A stretch of 20,627 nucleotides of DNA from UBA1431 sp049324235 (GTDB lineage Bacteria > Bacillota > Clostridia > Christensenellales > UBA1431), in contig JBMOLJ010000015.1 in assembly GCA_049324235.1 (NCBI GenBank), positions 1 to 20,627 of the forward strand. Direction: 5' to 3'. Position numbers and translations under genes: made by a program. The notes beneath the pieces were generated by a model. That model searched no databases and had not been told where the DNA came from. It saw only the letters and a list, made by a program, of their open reading frames with translations. Each line of letters opens with the position of its first letter. Positions within the stretch are counted from its first letter, which is position 1. Below, one piece after another: positions 7,440-14,216 of this stretch.

Positions 7440-7655
7440 TTATGTCGAATACGATAAGGTGGTTTTTAAACCGTCCTTTTTTCTTGATGATCCGTAAGGC
7501 TCTCGTGCTTGCAGGGCATTTCCCCATCTGATGACATCCCACGCGATCCTTTTACCGGAGTATATCTCTGCACCCGCAAACGCGATGTTTTCAAAACGGA
7601 ACCGTATCTTTACCGCGCCGCCCAGGAATGTGACCAGTATTTCCCCGCCGGTCAC
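7440..7655 (-). CDS. Possible small hypothetical protein downstream of the zinc-ribbon cassette
   Basis: This is an open frame of 71 codons from GTG 7655, seven bases after the stop of the preceding minus-strand gene. The first half (TGGEILVTFLGGAVKIRFRF, then ENIAFAGAEIYSGKRIAWDV) looks like a plausible folded beta-rich segment, but the second half is low in hydrophobics and resembles non-coding translation. The RBS is poor (AAGG directly abutting the GTG). I recognise no family. It may be a real small protein, a decayed gene end, or chance. The rest of 7331-7439 shows nothing I can identify. Confidence 0.25.
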   Translation of the reverse strand: MTGGEILVTFLGGAVKIRFRFENIAFAGAEIYSGKRIAWDVIRWGNALQAREPYGSSRKKDGLKTTLSYST

Positions 7656-7662
7656 CTTGCTT

Positions 7663-8916
7663 TTATAGCCCGTCCGAAGAGAGCAACTTCTGAAGCCGGG
7701 CGTTCCACCCTTCATTGTGCAGTACGCGGCCTAAAAATGCGCGCCGCAGCTGCGTGAGCGCGGGGACGCGCTGCAGGGCGCGCCTGTAGCGCAGATACGC
7801 CGGTTTTTCAAGCTGCGCGTCCGGGAGGTAGATGGGTTCGCGCCGGAAATTCACCATGTACAGGCCGTAGTTCAGTGTGTCCATGGCTTCCTCCGCGTCC
7901 GTTGCTTCCGTACCGAAAGCTCCGGCGTCGAACACGTAGGTGGCCCGTGAACCCGAGGCGTCGGACGAGGCTTCGAGTACGATGCGGCATTTGCCCTCGC
8001 ATACCACCGGCACCATGAAAAATAAATATACTTCACCGCCTGAGAGCAGACTGCGCTTTATGCCTATGCGTGCCTGCTCGCCGGCATCCAGCTCCGTCAG
8101 TGTTTTCCACGGCTGGTTAAGACCAGCCTTTTCCAGCTCCCGCTCCAGCCCCTTCCACAGGTCCGGCGCGGCGGACCGGATGTCCGCTCCGCGGGCGGCG
8201 CGCCCGTCCAAAAAAGAAACGGCGAGCTTGCGCGCCTGCAACGGCGAAAGCGAGGGTGAGAGCGTGCGTACGAATTCCAGCGCGCGCGTTTGCATGGCCG
8301 ACAGGGCAGTGTCCACGGCGGCGCTGAAACGGTCGGTCTCGCGCCCGAGCTTCCCGAGCGTCCAGTCCGTGCCGCCGGGGAGGGATACATGAAACTGGTA
8401 GCCGTCCCTGTTGATATCTGCAAAAACGAAAGGGATGCGAACCACATCCCCGCTTGCAAACGTCATGCAAAGCGCCGTTTCATAGACCAGTACGCGGCAG
8501 TTTTGGCCTGCGCCGCTTTCGGGCGTTGCGAAACCGTCGAATTCGGCCAACAGGGCTTCCTCAGCCAGGGCTTCCCTGCGTATTACGCTGCCGAAGTGCT
8601 CCATCACCACCGATTGCAGTTCGTCGTGGATGCGTCCGGTCTTATGCAGCACCAGCGTGGTGCCGTCGTAGAGCCTGAGCGATAACCTGTGATCCGCATC
8701 TTCTACCGAAGCTATGTCGCTCCACGGCACGGCAAAGTCTATGCCGCCCGAAACGGCCACTGAAAGCCTGTCGTCCGCCGGCGTGGCCGTACCCGTGCTT
8801 GCATCAGCCTCGGTTCCGTTTTCATCAAGCCAGATCCAGGCAAGAGGCCAGACAGGCGGCGGGGGCGGCGCGGTTTCCTGTTCCTGCGTTATATCCGTAG
8901 TTTCTTCGCTCTCCAT
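7663..8916 (-). CDS. Hypothetical protein with two possible PH-like domains, third gene of zinc-ribbon cassette
   Basis: The 417-residue protein starts at ATG 8916, preceded by GAGGAG six bases upstream; the frame is open to 8988 but that would overlap the previous gene and lacks an RBS. After an acidic, proline-rich N-terminus (PPPPP at 17-21) come two segments with the look of bacterial PH-like domains: about 50-110 (PWSDIASVEDADHRLSLRLY, then an HDELQ helix) and about 138-208 (IPFVFADINRDGYQFHVSLP, then RETDRFSAAVDTAL). The C-terminal 200 residues contain helical and beta segments with no motif I recognise. There is no signal peptide or membrane segment. Placement directly behind two zinc-ribbon genes suggests they work together. 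The PH-like assignment rests on pattern only. Confidence 0.7.
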   Translation of the reverse strand: MESEETTDITQEQETAPPPPPVWPLAWIWLDENGTEADASTGTATPADDRLSVAVSGGIDFAVPWSDIASVEDADHRLSLRLYDGTTLVLHKTGRIHDELQSVVMEHFGSVIRREALAEEALLAEFDGFATPESGAGQNCRVLVYETALCMTFASGDVVRIPFVFADINRDGYQFHVSLPGGTDWTLGKLGRETDRFSAAVDTALSAMQTRALEFVRTLSPSLSPLQARKLAVSFLDGRAARGADIRSAAPDLWKGLERELEKAGLNQPWKTLTELDAGEQARIGIKRSLLSGGEVYLFFMVPVVCEGKCRIVLEASSDASGSRATYVFDAGAFGTEATDAEEAMDTLNYGLYMVNFRREPIYLPDAQLEKPAYLRYRRALQRVPALTQLRRAFLGRVLHNEGWNARLQKLLSSDGL

Positions 8917-8966
8917 GGTTTTCTCCTCTGCTATCACAAACTCCTTTGGAGTTTGTGAACGGCCTT

Positions 8967-9710
8967 TTATCCCTGTTTCGCGCCGCACTCGTTGCAGAAT
9001 TTGGCACCCGGTACGTTTTCAGCACCGCACTCAGGACAGGTCGGCGAACCCATCCGGGCGCCGCATTCGCTACAGAACTTCACGCCCTGCTGGTTCTGGG
9101 CGCCGCAGTTGCTGCATACCGCAAGGGCGACCGATGCGCCGCAGTTGTTGCAGAACTTTCCCTGTGCGACGGGTTTCCCGCAGTTCGGGCAGGTGATCTG
9201 GCGGCTTTCGATGTCTCCGTGGAACACATTGGCCGTAGACGCCTTTTCGCGCACCTCTTCCACCAGCCGTTCTGACCGCGCGCGTGCAACCACAATGTTT
9301 TCACGCGGCACGCATTCCACGCACAAGCCTTCCTCGTCGTTGATGCATGCGTCACAGACCCATTTCTGGCATCCGTGGCAGCGATGGAAGTGCTCCTTAG
9401 CCTCGTTCATCGCCTTTTGAAAAGCAGCCTCGTGTTCCTTGTGCCATTCCGGGGTCATGCCGTCAAAGCGCCTAGATGCGATATGGCTGCCCTGATCCAC
9501 ACTATAAGCCACATTATGCAGGCCGACGAGGCGCGCGCCTGCGGATATCCCGTCGCTCAGCGTCTTGAAGAAGCTGCCGCGCTTGTAAGAACGGCATTCG
9601 ACAAAAGAAGTCTTGAAGCCGTCACCGCAGATGTCGCAATCAAATACGAATTCAAATCCCGCTTCCGTACTGTGATCCTGATAATTCCGGGTAAATGATT
9701 GCATTGCCAT
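8967..9710 (-). CDS. Multi-zinc-ribbon protein
   Basis: This 247-residue protein has an N-terminal domain with CDICG (25-29) and C39. A treble-clef-like cluster CHGC...CDAC...CVEC follows (111-133), then a charged helix (143-158) and three C-terminal CxxCG...CxxCG zinc ribbons (about 174-191, 199-217, 225-243). The ATG 9710 has GGAG nine bases upstream. It begins 12 bp after the preceding zinc-ribbon gene. Proteins with this layout often act as adaptors beside membrane- or PH/SPFH-domain proteins in Bacillota, but no enzymatic role can be read from the sequence. The three C-terminal ribbons resemble one another and probably arose by duplication. Confidence 0.8.
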   Translation of the reverse strand: MAMQSFTRNYQDHSTEAGFEFVFDCDICGDGFKTSFVECRSYKRGSFFKTLSDGISAGARLVGLHNVAYSVDQGSHIASRRFDGMTPEWHKEHEAAFQKAMNEAKEHFHRCHGCQKWVCDACINDEEGLCVECVPRENIVVARARSERLVEEVREKASTANVFHGDIESRQITCPNCGKPVAQGKFCNNCGASVALAVCSNCGAQNQQGVKFCSECGARMGSPTCPECGAENVPGAKFCNECGAKQG

Positions 9711-9722
9711 AATCTCATTCTC

Positions 9723-10058
9723 CTATTTTTTCAGTAATGGTTTCGCGCATAAAACGCATTTGCCTTCTCCGGTAAGTATCTGTACCTCGGCGCATTTCCG
9801 GTTGGGGCACTGCACCAGTACCGGCCCGCCGCAATGGACGCAGGCTTTGGCGGTCGGCGTTTCCTTGCCGCAGGAAAAGCATACCGCCGTGAGGCGCAAC
9901 CCGCACGCGCTGCAGACCTTCCATCCTTTTTCAACAGGGTTGCGGCATTTGGGGCAGCGCATCACAAAGGGATCGTCGTTTGCGCAGAACGGGCATGTTT
10001 GTGCGTCGCCCGGGACGAGCTTGCCGCAATGGATACAGTGTTTTTTATAGGTAGCCAC
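9723..10058 (-). CDS. Small protein made of about four zinc ribbons
   Basis: The 111-residue protein is almost entirely zinc-binding knuckles: cysteine pairs at 8/11, 22/25, 35/38, 49/52, 60/63, 73/76, 84/89 and 101/104. That is enough for four zinc ribbons. The start is GTG 10058 (MATYKKHC), placed by GGAGGG seven bases upstream. The longer TTG start at 10073 lies inside that RBS and is rejected. This is the first gene of the minus-strand cassette, with a good extended -10 promoter upstream. I infer an adaptor, nucleic-acid-binding or chaperone-like role but cannot say which. Confidence 0.75.
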   Translation of the reverse strand: MATYKKHCIHCGKLVPGDAQTCPFCANDDPFVMRCPKCRNPVEKGWKVCSACGLRLTAVCFSCGKETPTAKACVHCGGPVLVQCPNRKCAEVQILTGEGKCVLCAKPLLKK

Positions 10059-10088
10059 AGGGCATCCCTCCAATGTATAATCAAGGAA

Positions 10089-10115
10089 ATTATATCACGG
10101 GTAACAGGATGTCAA
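10089..10115 (-). promoter_or_regulatory. Promoter of the zinc-ribbon cassette (minus strand)
   Basis: Read on the minus strand, TTGACA (10115-10110) and an extended -10 TGATATAAT (hexamer 10094-10089) are 15 bp apart. The short spacer is compensated by the TGn element. An inverted repeat ACGGGTA (10097-10103) / TACCCGT (10131-10137) brackets the -35 and could be an operator. Confidence 0.7.
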
Positions 10116-10163
10116 CAAGTTTTTGCAAAATACCCGTAAGGATGGTTTAGCGCAAAGAGGGAG

Positions 10164-10219
10164 CGTTCACAAAATTGCCATAAAACGCTCATAAACCTGA
10201 CACACAGCCGTGATAATAT
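10164..10219 (+). promoter_or_regulatory. Pho-box-like array of 11-bp direct repeats and -10 for the DUF4405 gene
   Basis: Four units starting CAyAAA or CACACA recur at exactly 11 bp (10168, 10179, 10190, 10201). The last two half-sites, CGCTCAT AAAC CTGACAC (10186-10203), match 13 of 18 positions of the E. coli phoA Pho box as I recall it. They are followed by 10 bp and a -10-like TAATAT (10214-10219), the same geometry as PhoB-activated promoters, where the box replaces the -35. An overlapping inverted repeat GAGCGTT/AACGCTC (10161-10167, 10184-10190) may be a coincidence. The regulator is inferred to be an OmpR-family protein such as PhoB/PhoP. Confidence 0.5.
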
Positions 10220-10248
10220 GATTCTAAAGTAAAATCCCGGAGGCAAAA

Positions 10249-11076
10249 ATGGACAAAGCGAAAAAAATAAAGGTTTTTACAGATATTCTGATGGCAGCCT
10301 TGTTCCTGCTGGCGATGAACACCGCCGTAACGGGGGTATTGCTCCACGAGGTGCTGGGCGTCACGGTTGCCGTTCTCTTTTCCGTACATCTCGTTCTCAA
10401 CCGGCAGTGGATTGCAAGCATCACGCGAAACTTTTGGAAAAGCGTCAAGCCCAAAGTCAAGGCGGCCTACATATTCAATATAATCATCGCGGTTACAACA
10501 GGCATGTCCATTTTAAGCGGGCTTTTCATCTCGCAGTTCCTGTTTCCCTGGCTCGCGGCAGGGGATATTGGCCTGTGGCATGATGTCCACGTCGTTTCGA
10601 GCTGGCTGGCGCTTTTGCTGCTCATCGTGCATACCGTCCTGCACTGGCGCTGGATCAGGGGGGTTGTCCGGCAGTTTGCAAAGCAGACGGCGCGCCTGAA
10701 GGTACTTGTATCGAGAACGGTCGTCGGGCTGATCGCTTCGGCCACCATATATTCGCTCATCGCCAACGATTCCCTCTACAGGCTACTGTCCCCGTCCGTC
10801 CAAAACAATACGGGGACGCAAATCCGGCAGTCGGAGGTCACAGACAGTACTGTACTTGTACCGTCTGAGACGTCCGGGAGCGCGGGCGTGAATGATGCCG
10901 CCGTTACGGCTGCGCCTGCGGCTATAGACCAGGTCACTTTGGAGGAATTCCTTGGGAAGCTGTACTGTACGGCCTGCCACAGGCACTGCCCGTTGACCAA
11001 TCCGCAGTGCTCAAAAGGCGCGAGGCAGGCGGAGGAACAGACCGCCGTGTATTATGCGCAGTACGGGCAGAATTAA
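10249..11076 (+). CDS. DUF4405-like membrane protein with C-terminal CxxCHxxCPLxxPxC motif
   Basis: This 275-residue protein has four hydrophobic helices (about 11-31, 33-51, 73-98, 114-133) and a fifth at 155-171. Membrane histidines H33, H47, H111, H114, H128 and H132 could be b-type haem ligands, as in DUF4405 proteins. A Ser/Thr/Ala-rich linker (180-228) leads to a small domain with CTACHRHCPLTNPQCSKG at 240-257. The CxxCH looks like a c-haem site, but the following Cys pattern fits the Cys-rich tail common in this family (Fe-S or zinc are alternatives). The RBS GGAGG lies five bases from the ATG. I infer a membrane electron-transfer role. A Pho-box-like array precedes it. Confidence 0.7.
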   Translation: MDKAKKIKVFTDILMAALFLLAMNTAVTGVLLHEVLGVTVAVLFSVHLVLNRQWIASITRNFWKSVKPKVKAAYIFNIIIAVTTGMSILSGLFISQFLFPWLAAGDIGLWHDVHVVSSWLALLLLIVHTVLHWRWIRGVVRQFAKQTARLKVLVSRTVVGLIASATIYSLIANDSLYRLLSPSVQNNTGTQIRQSEVTDSTVLVPSETSGSAGVNDAAVTAAPAAIDQVTLEEFLGKLYCTACHRHCPLTNPQCSKGARQAEEQTAVYYAQYGQN

Positions 11077-11087
11077 GCAAAGCCCCC

Positions 11088-11120
11088 GGTTATGTGACGG
11101 TTGGGTGAGGGTTGTGTGAA
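11088..11120. promoter_or_regulatory. Three tandem 11-bp direct repeats upstream of the six-repeat protein gene
   Basis: Three immediately adjacent 11-mers (11088-11098, 11099-11109, 11110-11120) share GGTTnnGTGAn. Eight of eleven positions are invariant. On the other strand each reads nTCACnnAACC, with outer copies giving TTCACA and GTCACA, like PhoP/PhoB half-sites. A weak promoter (TTTATT 11136-11141, 17 bp, GATAAA 11159-11164) follows, so the array would sit just upstream of the -35, where an OmpR-family activator binds. Confidence 0.5.
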
Positions 11121-11205
11121 ACATCTTAAATTCTGTTTATTTTGCCGGAGTCCTGTACGATAAAACAACAGAACCCAAAATTTACATCATAAGGGGGTAT
11201 TGTTT

Positions 11206-12072
11206 TTGAGTACGGTTTCAGCATTGTCTAACACGCAACTGAGCAGCCTTTACAGAATTTCGGCAGGCGCGCCTGGGCGCACGCAGAAAAATGAGAGCAC
11301 AGGTACCGGTCCGCTTGAACAACTGGTGCAATCCGGTACAATCTCGGAAGAGCAGGAGGAATCCATACGGACCGCACTGGAAGCGGCGATGCAGAGCTAC
11401 AGTGTGCCGGTATCGCAGAATACCATGGAGGAGGGCGTTTCGAGCGCCCTGGATACGCTCGTGGACGCAGGCGTGATTACCAGTACCCAGAAGGACGCGG
11501 TCACAGGCGCGTTTGCATCCATCGCGAAGGACCGTCCGCCGATGCCGCCGGGGGGCATGCCCCCCGAATTATCGGATGCGCTCCATTCCCTTGTCGAGGA
11601 CGGGACGCTCACGCAGGACCAGTTGGACGCCATCACCAGCGCATTGGAGGAGGCCGTGCAGGACGCAAGACCGTCCGCACCGCCTGAGGGCGTGCCGGCA
11701 GCTATGCAGGATGCGCTTGATTCCCTGGTAGAAGCGGGGACGCTGAGCGATGAGGAAGAAAAAGCGATCATAAGCGCATTTGAGACCATGCCGTTTTCGA
11801 ATGCGGACGGCGAAACGGTAGATCCGCTTGAAGAACTGCTTGAATCCGGGACGCTCACGCAGAACCAGATGGATGCCATCAAAGACGCCCTGCAGACGGC
11901 GGCAAAGCTAAGGCAGGCGCAGGAGGCCTACGGCATGTCCGATGCATTTGCGGAGTCCCTCGATGCATTGGTCCAGTCGGGAACGATTACCTCGGAAGAA
12001 GAGGATTCCATCAGCCGGATACTGGCGTCCCTGTTGGGACAGCAGCAGCCGCAGATAGACATAACGCTTTAA
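11206..12072 (+). CDS. Acidic protein of six helical 'LxxLVxSGTLTxxQxDAI' repeats
   Basis: This 288-residue protein has no cysteine and no visible signal peptide or membrane segment. It contains six repeats with cores at about 36-60, 80-104, 124-149, 169-192, 207-230 and 250-275, each reading LD.LV.SGT(L/I)T..Q.DAI..AL. Spacing is 38-45 residues, with Pro/Gly-rich linkers between some. Similar 'GtITqeQAdaI' helical hairpins occur in DUF2680-type and other Bacillota surface or spore proteins, but I do not recognise this architecture. The start is TTG 11206, eight bases after AAGGGGG (11191-11197); the in-frame TTG at 11200 is too close to that RBS. DNA of repeats three and five is alike (near 11602 and 11848), pointing to duplication. 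Function unknown. Confidence 0.7.
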   Translation: MSTVSALSNTQLSSLYRISAGAPGRTQKNESTGTGPLEQLVQSGTISEEQEESIRTALEAAMQSYSVPVSQNTMEEGVSSALDTLVDAGVITSTQKDAVTGAFASIAKDRPPMPPGGMPPELSDALHSLVEDGTLTQDQLDAITSALEEAVQDARPSAPPEGVPAAMQDALDSLVEAGTLSDEEEKAIISAFETMPFSNADGETVDPLEELLESGTLTQNQMDAIKDALQTAAKLRQAQEAYGMSDAFAESLDALVQSGTITSEEEDSISRILASLLGQQQPQIDITL

Positions 12073-12088
12073 AACGTAGTGAAATGAA

Positions 12089-12118
12089 ATGCCAACGGCA
12101 CCGGCGTGCCGTTGGCAT
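12089..12118. terminator. Bidirectional terminator hairpin
   Basis: A perfect 12-bp stem (ATGCCAACGGCA / TGCCGTTGGCAT) with a 6-nt loop lies between the convergent repeat-protein gene and lplA. Flanking sequence is only moderately T-rich on each side, but the strong stem and position support shared termination. Confidence 0.8.
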
Positions 12119-12135
12119 CTTAAATTGCTTGAGTG

Positions 12136-13116
12136 CTAAATAATGCAGCTTATCAGCTCATCCAGCGTGATGAGGTAGAAATAGTCCGACGCGTGGATTT
12201 TTTCAAGTGCGTTCCTGATATCCTCTTCCCTGTACGCGCAGCCTATCAATGCCTTGCAAATGTCGTCGATATCACGGTACGTGAAAAAGTCGCCGTAGAT
12301 CTTGCAGTCCTGGATGCGTCCTTCATCCACATTCAGGTTCACTTCGACTTTCCCCCCTGCGAACCGGTTGCTTTTCGTGATCTCGAACTTGGGGGATTCG
12401 CCGTAGTTCCACTCCCACTGCCTGAATTTTCCGTCCGCGATTTCGTTGACCCTCTTTATGTCGTCAGGGGTGAGTTCATATGTCCCGTCGACGTTCTTGA
12501 GCAGGTAGCCGAGCATGATTTCCTTAAACTCCAGCGTATCGATCTTTTTTTCCATATGCTCGAGTATATTGGTTACCCTCTGGCGCACGGACTTGATGCC
12601 TTTGGATATGATCTTGTCGTCGGCTACGGTCAACGACCGGACCAGCTCCTCAAGATCGGTGTTAAAAAGGAGTGAGCCGTGATGGAGCATGCACCTGGAG
12701 GTGCTGCACTGCGCGTTGCCCGAAAACTTTTTGCCGTCGATTAAAAGGTCGTTCCGGTTGCTGAAATATGCCGGCACACCCATATCATTGAGCGCATCCA
12801 GTACGGGCTTGGCAAAGAGCTTAAAATCGATTTCGGAGCGCGGCTTGCCCCTGATGATAAAGCTGAACTGCCAGCCGTCGGGATCGGTGTAGATCGTTCC
12901 GCCGCCGCTGATGCGCCGGACGACGTGTATGTTCTTTTCCTTTACATAGGCGCTGTTGATTTCCTCGGCCGTGTTCTGGTTGCGCCCGATCATGAGTGTA
13001 GGCTCGGTCCGCCAGAACATAAAAACGTCGTCCTCAAGCGCAAGCTCATGCATGATATAGTATTCGAGCGCGAAATTGAAAAACGGGTCCATGGAATTGT
13101 TTTCAATATAGATCAT
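12136..13116 (-). CDS. lplA: Lipoate--protein ligase
   Basis: This 326-residue enzyme activates lipoate (or octanoate) with ATP and transfers it to lysines of lipoyl domains such as GcvH or E2 proteins. It shows the family motifs RRISGGGTIYTDPDG (67-81), a catalytic lysine K130 in LLIDGKKFSGNAQ, and LHHGSLLF (144-151). The C-terminal accessory domain is present, so the length matches the full two-domain LplA (about 330). The start overlaps the lipA stop by 4 bp (ATGA), so the two are translationally coupled. No lipoyl-domain protein gene lies in view. The pairing suggests the cell can attach scavenged lipoate or octanoate and complete octanoyl groups with LipA. Confidence 0.93.
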   Translation of the reverse strand: MIYIENNSMDPFFNFALEYYIMHELALEDDVFMFWRTEPTLMIGRNQNTAEEINSAYVKEKNIHVVRRISGGGTIYTDPDGWQFSFIIRGKPRSEIDFKLFAKPVLDALNDMGVPAYFSNRNDLLIDGKKFSGNAQCSTSRCMLHHGSLLFNTDLEELVRSLTVADDKIISKGIKSVRQRVTNILEHMEKKIDTLEFKEIMLGYLLKNVDGTYELTPDDIKRVNEIADGKFRQWEWNYGESPKFEITKSNRFAGGKVEVNLNVDEGRIQDCKIYGDFFTYRDIDDICKALIGCAYREEDIRNALEKIHASDYFYLITLDELISCII

Positions 13117-13982
13117 GCTTGTTTTTCTCCTTTAATCGCCTTGATTGCTTCGGACGCCTTGTACGAGCTTCGTACCAGCGGGCCGCTTGCTATGAAGCGG
13201 ATGCCCATTCCTTCGCCTACGGCCTTGTAATGCTCGAACGTTTCAGGCGTGATGTATTCCTTGACATCGAGGTGTTCTTTGGACGGCCGCAGATACTGGC
13301 CGATCGTCATGATATCGCATTTTATCCGTACCAGATCGCCCATGACGGCGGTGATTTCTTCCTCGGTCTCGCCAAGGCCCACCATGATGCCGGTTTTGGT
13401 CAGGATATCCGGCGCCGTTTCCTTCACATATTGCAAAACGCCGATCGACCTTTCGTAGTTGGCCTGCGGCCTTACCGCCGAGTACAGGGAAGGAACGGTT
13501 TCGAGGTTGTGCCCGATGACGTCCGGACGTTCATGGATGACCATGTCCAGGCTTTCGTGCGCTCCATTGAAATCCGGGATAAGAACCTCCACGGTAGATC
13601 CGGGCAGAGCTTCCTTCACTTCGCGGACCGTCTGCGCAAAATGCGCGGCGCCGCCGTCAGACAGGTCATCCCGCGTGACGGATGTGATCACGATATGTTT
13701 AAGGTTCATATGTTTAGCCGCGCGCGCAACGTTTTTCGGTTCCTCAGGGTCGAGCGGCTCAAGCGCTCCCTTGGAAACGATGCAGAACCTACAGTTTCGC
13801 GTGCAGTTCTTGCCCATGATCATGAACGTTGCCGAATTCTTCTTAAAGCATTCGCCGATATTCGGACAGTGCGCCTCGGTGCAAACGGTGTTTAACGAGA
13901 GCTTATCCATCATTTTAAGTATATCTTCGACCACTTCATGGTCATAGCTGACTTTAAACCAGTCCGGTTTAGGTTTGTACAT
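13113..13982 (-). CDS. lipA: Lipoyl synthase (radical SAM)
   Basis: LipA inserts two sulfurs into octanoyl-protein to make lipoyl groups. The 289-residue protein has the auxiliary-cluster motif C34-x4-C39-x5-C45 (CTEAHCPNIGEC), the radical SAM motif C60-x3-C64-x2-C67 (CTRNCRFC) and the C-terminal RSSY (271-274) that ligates the auxiliary cluster. The frame is open to 14087, but the promoter at 14008-14036 would start transcription near 14001. ATG 13982, with GGGGGGTGG upstream, is therefore the best start and gives the usual LipA N-terminus (KPDWFKV). ATG 14000 would be essentially leaderless. The gene is co-transcribed with lplA and divergent from birA. Confidence 0.94.
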   Translation of the reverse strand: MYKPKPDWFKVSYDHEVVEDILKMMDKLSLNTVCTEAHCPNIGECFKKNSATFMIMGKNCTRNCRFCIVSKGALEPLDPEEPKNVARAAKHMNLKHIVITSVTRDDLSDGGAAHFAQTVREVKEALPGSTVEVLIPDFNGAHESLDMVIHERPDVIGHNLETVPSLYSAVRPQANYERSIGVLQYVKETAPDILTKTGIMVGLGETEEEITAVMGDLVRIKCDIMTIGQYLRPSKEHLDVKEYITPETFEHYKAVGEGMGIRFIASGPLVRSSYKASEAIKAIKGEKQA

Positions 13983-14007
13983 TTGCGTGCCACCCCCCAT
14001 TGAAACA

Positions 14008-14036
14008 AGGATACCACAGTTTTTTTCCGGTCTCAA
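14008..14036 (-). promoter_or_regulatory. lipA-lplA promoter
   Basis: On the minus strand TTGAGA (14036-14031) is followed after exactly 17 bp by TATCCT (14013-14008), preceded by TGG as an extended -10. The predicted transcript starts near 14001, leaving a leader of about 19 nt before ATG 13982. Confidence 0.65.
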
Positions 14037-14113
14037 CCAGAAATTACTGTATATACCTGATTTGACGGATTGCGGCACGTGTGGCATGAATACGCAGGAT
14101 TAACATAGGAATA

Positions 14114-14128
14114 CTTGCAAAATGCAAG
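14114..14128. repeat. Short perfect inverted repeat between lipA and birA
   Basis: CTTGCA and TGCAAG are separated by AAA in the divergent intergenic region, about 78 bp upstream of the lipA promoter and 52 bp upstream of the birA -35. It may be an operator or a chance palindrome. The surrounding 14040-14180 has no gene. Confidence 0.35.
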
Positions 14129-14179
14129 GATTAAAATTAAAATCAACCAAAGGCGGTTTTGACTACAGCCAGGGTTTGT

Positions 14180-14209
14180 TTGACAATATATTTAGCGCAG
14201 TACGATAAT
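14180..14209 (+). promoter_or_regulatory. birA-bioY promoter
   Basis: TTGACA (14180-14185) and GATAAT (14204-14209) are 18 bp apart. The expected transcription start is about 14216-14217. The -10 covers the first in-frame ATG of birA (14208), which therefore cannot be the start from this promoter. Confidence 0.65.
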
Positions 14210-14216
14210 GGGTACA

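Noticed and set aside
7430..7475. CCTTA..TCG / CGA.TAAGG hairpin followed by TGGTTTTT, considered as a plus-strand terminator
   Set aside because: The stem needs a 2-nt bulge and a much better terminator lies just upstream; no plus-strand gene ends here.
8290..9275. Several overlapping plus-strand frames opposite the zinc-ribbon cassette
   Set aside because: High GC removes stops; none has an RBS or plausible composition, whereas the minus-strand genes show dense CxxC pairs and good RBSs.
13119..13895. Plus-strand open frame of 258 codons over lipA
   Set aside because: Antisense shadow of a gene with complete radical SAM motifs; no RBS and no domain pattern.
14141..14180. BirA-type biotin operator (AACC...GGTT halves) before birA
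   Set aside because: Half-sites are incomplete and the spacings (6 or 24 bp) do not fit known BirA sites; this BirA also lacks the DNA-binding domain.
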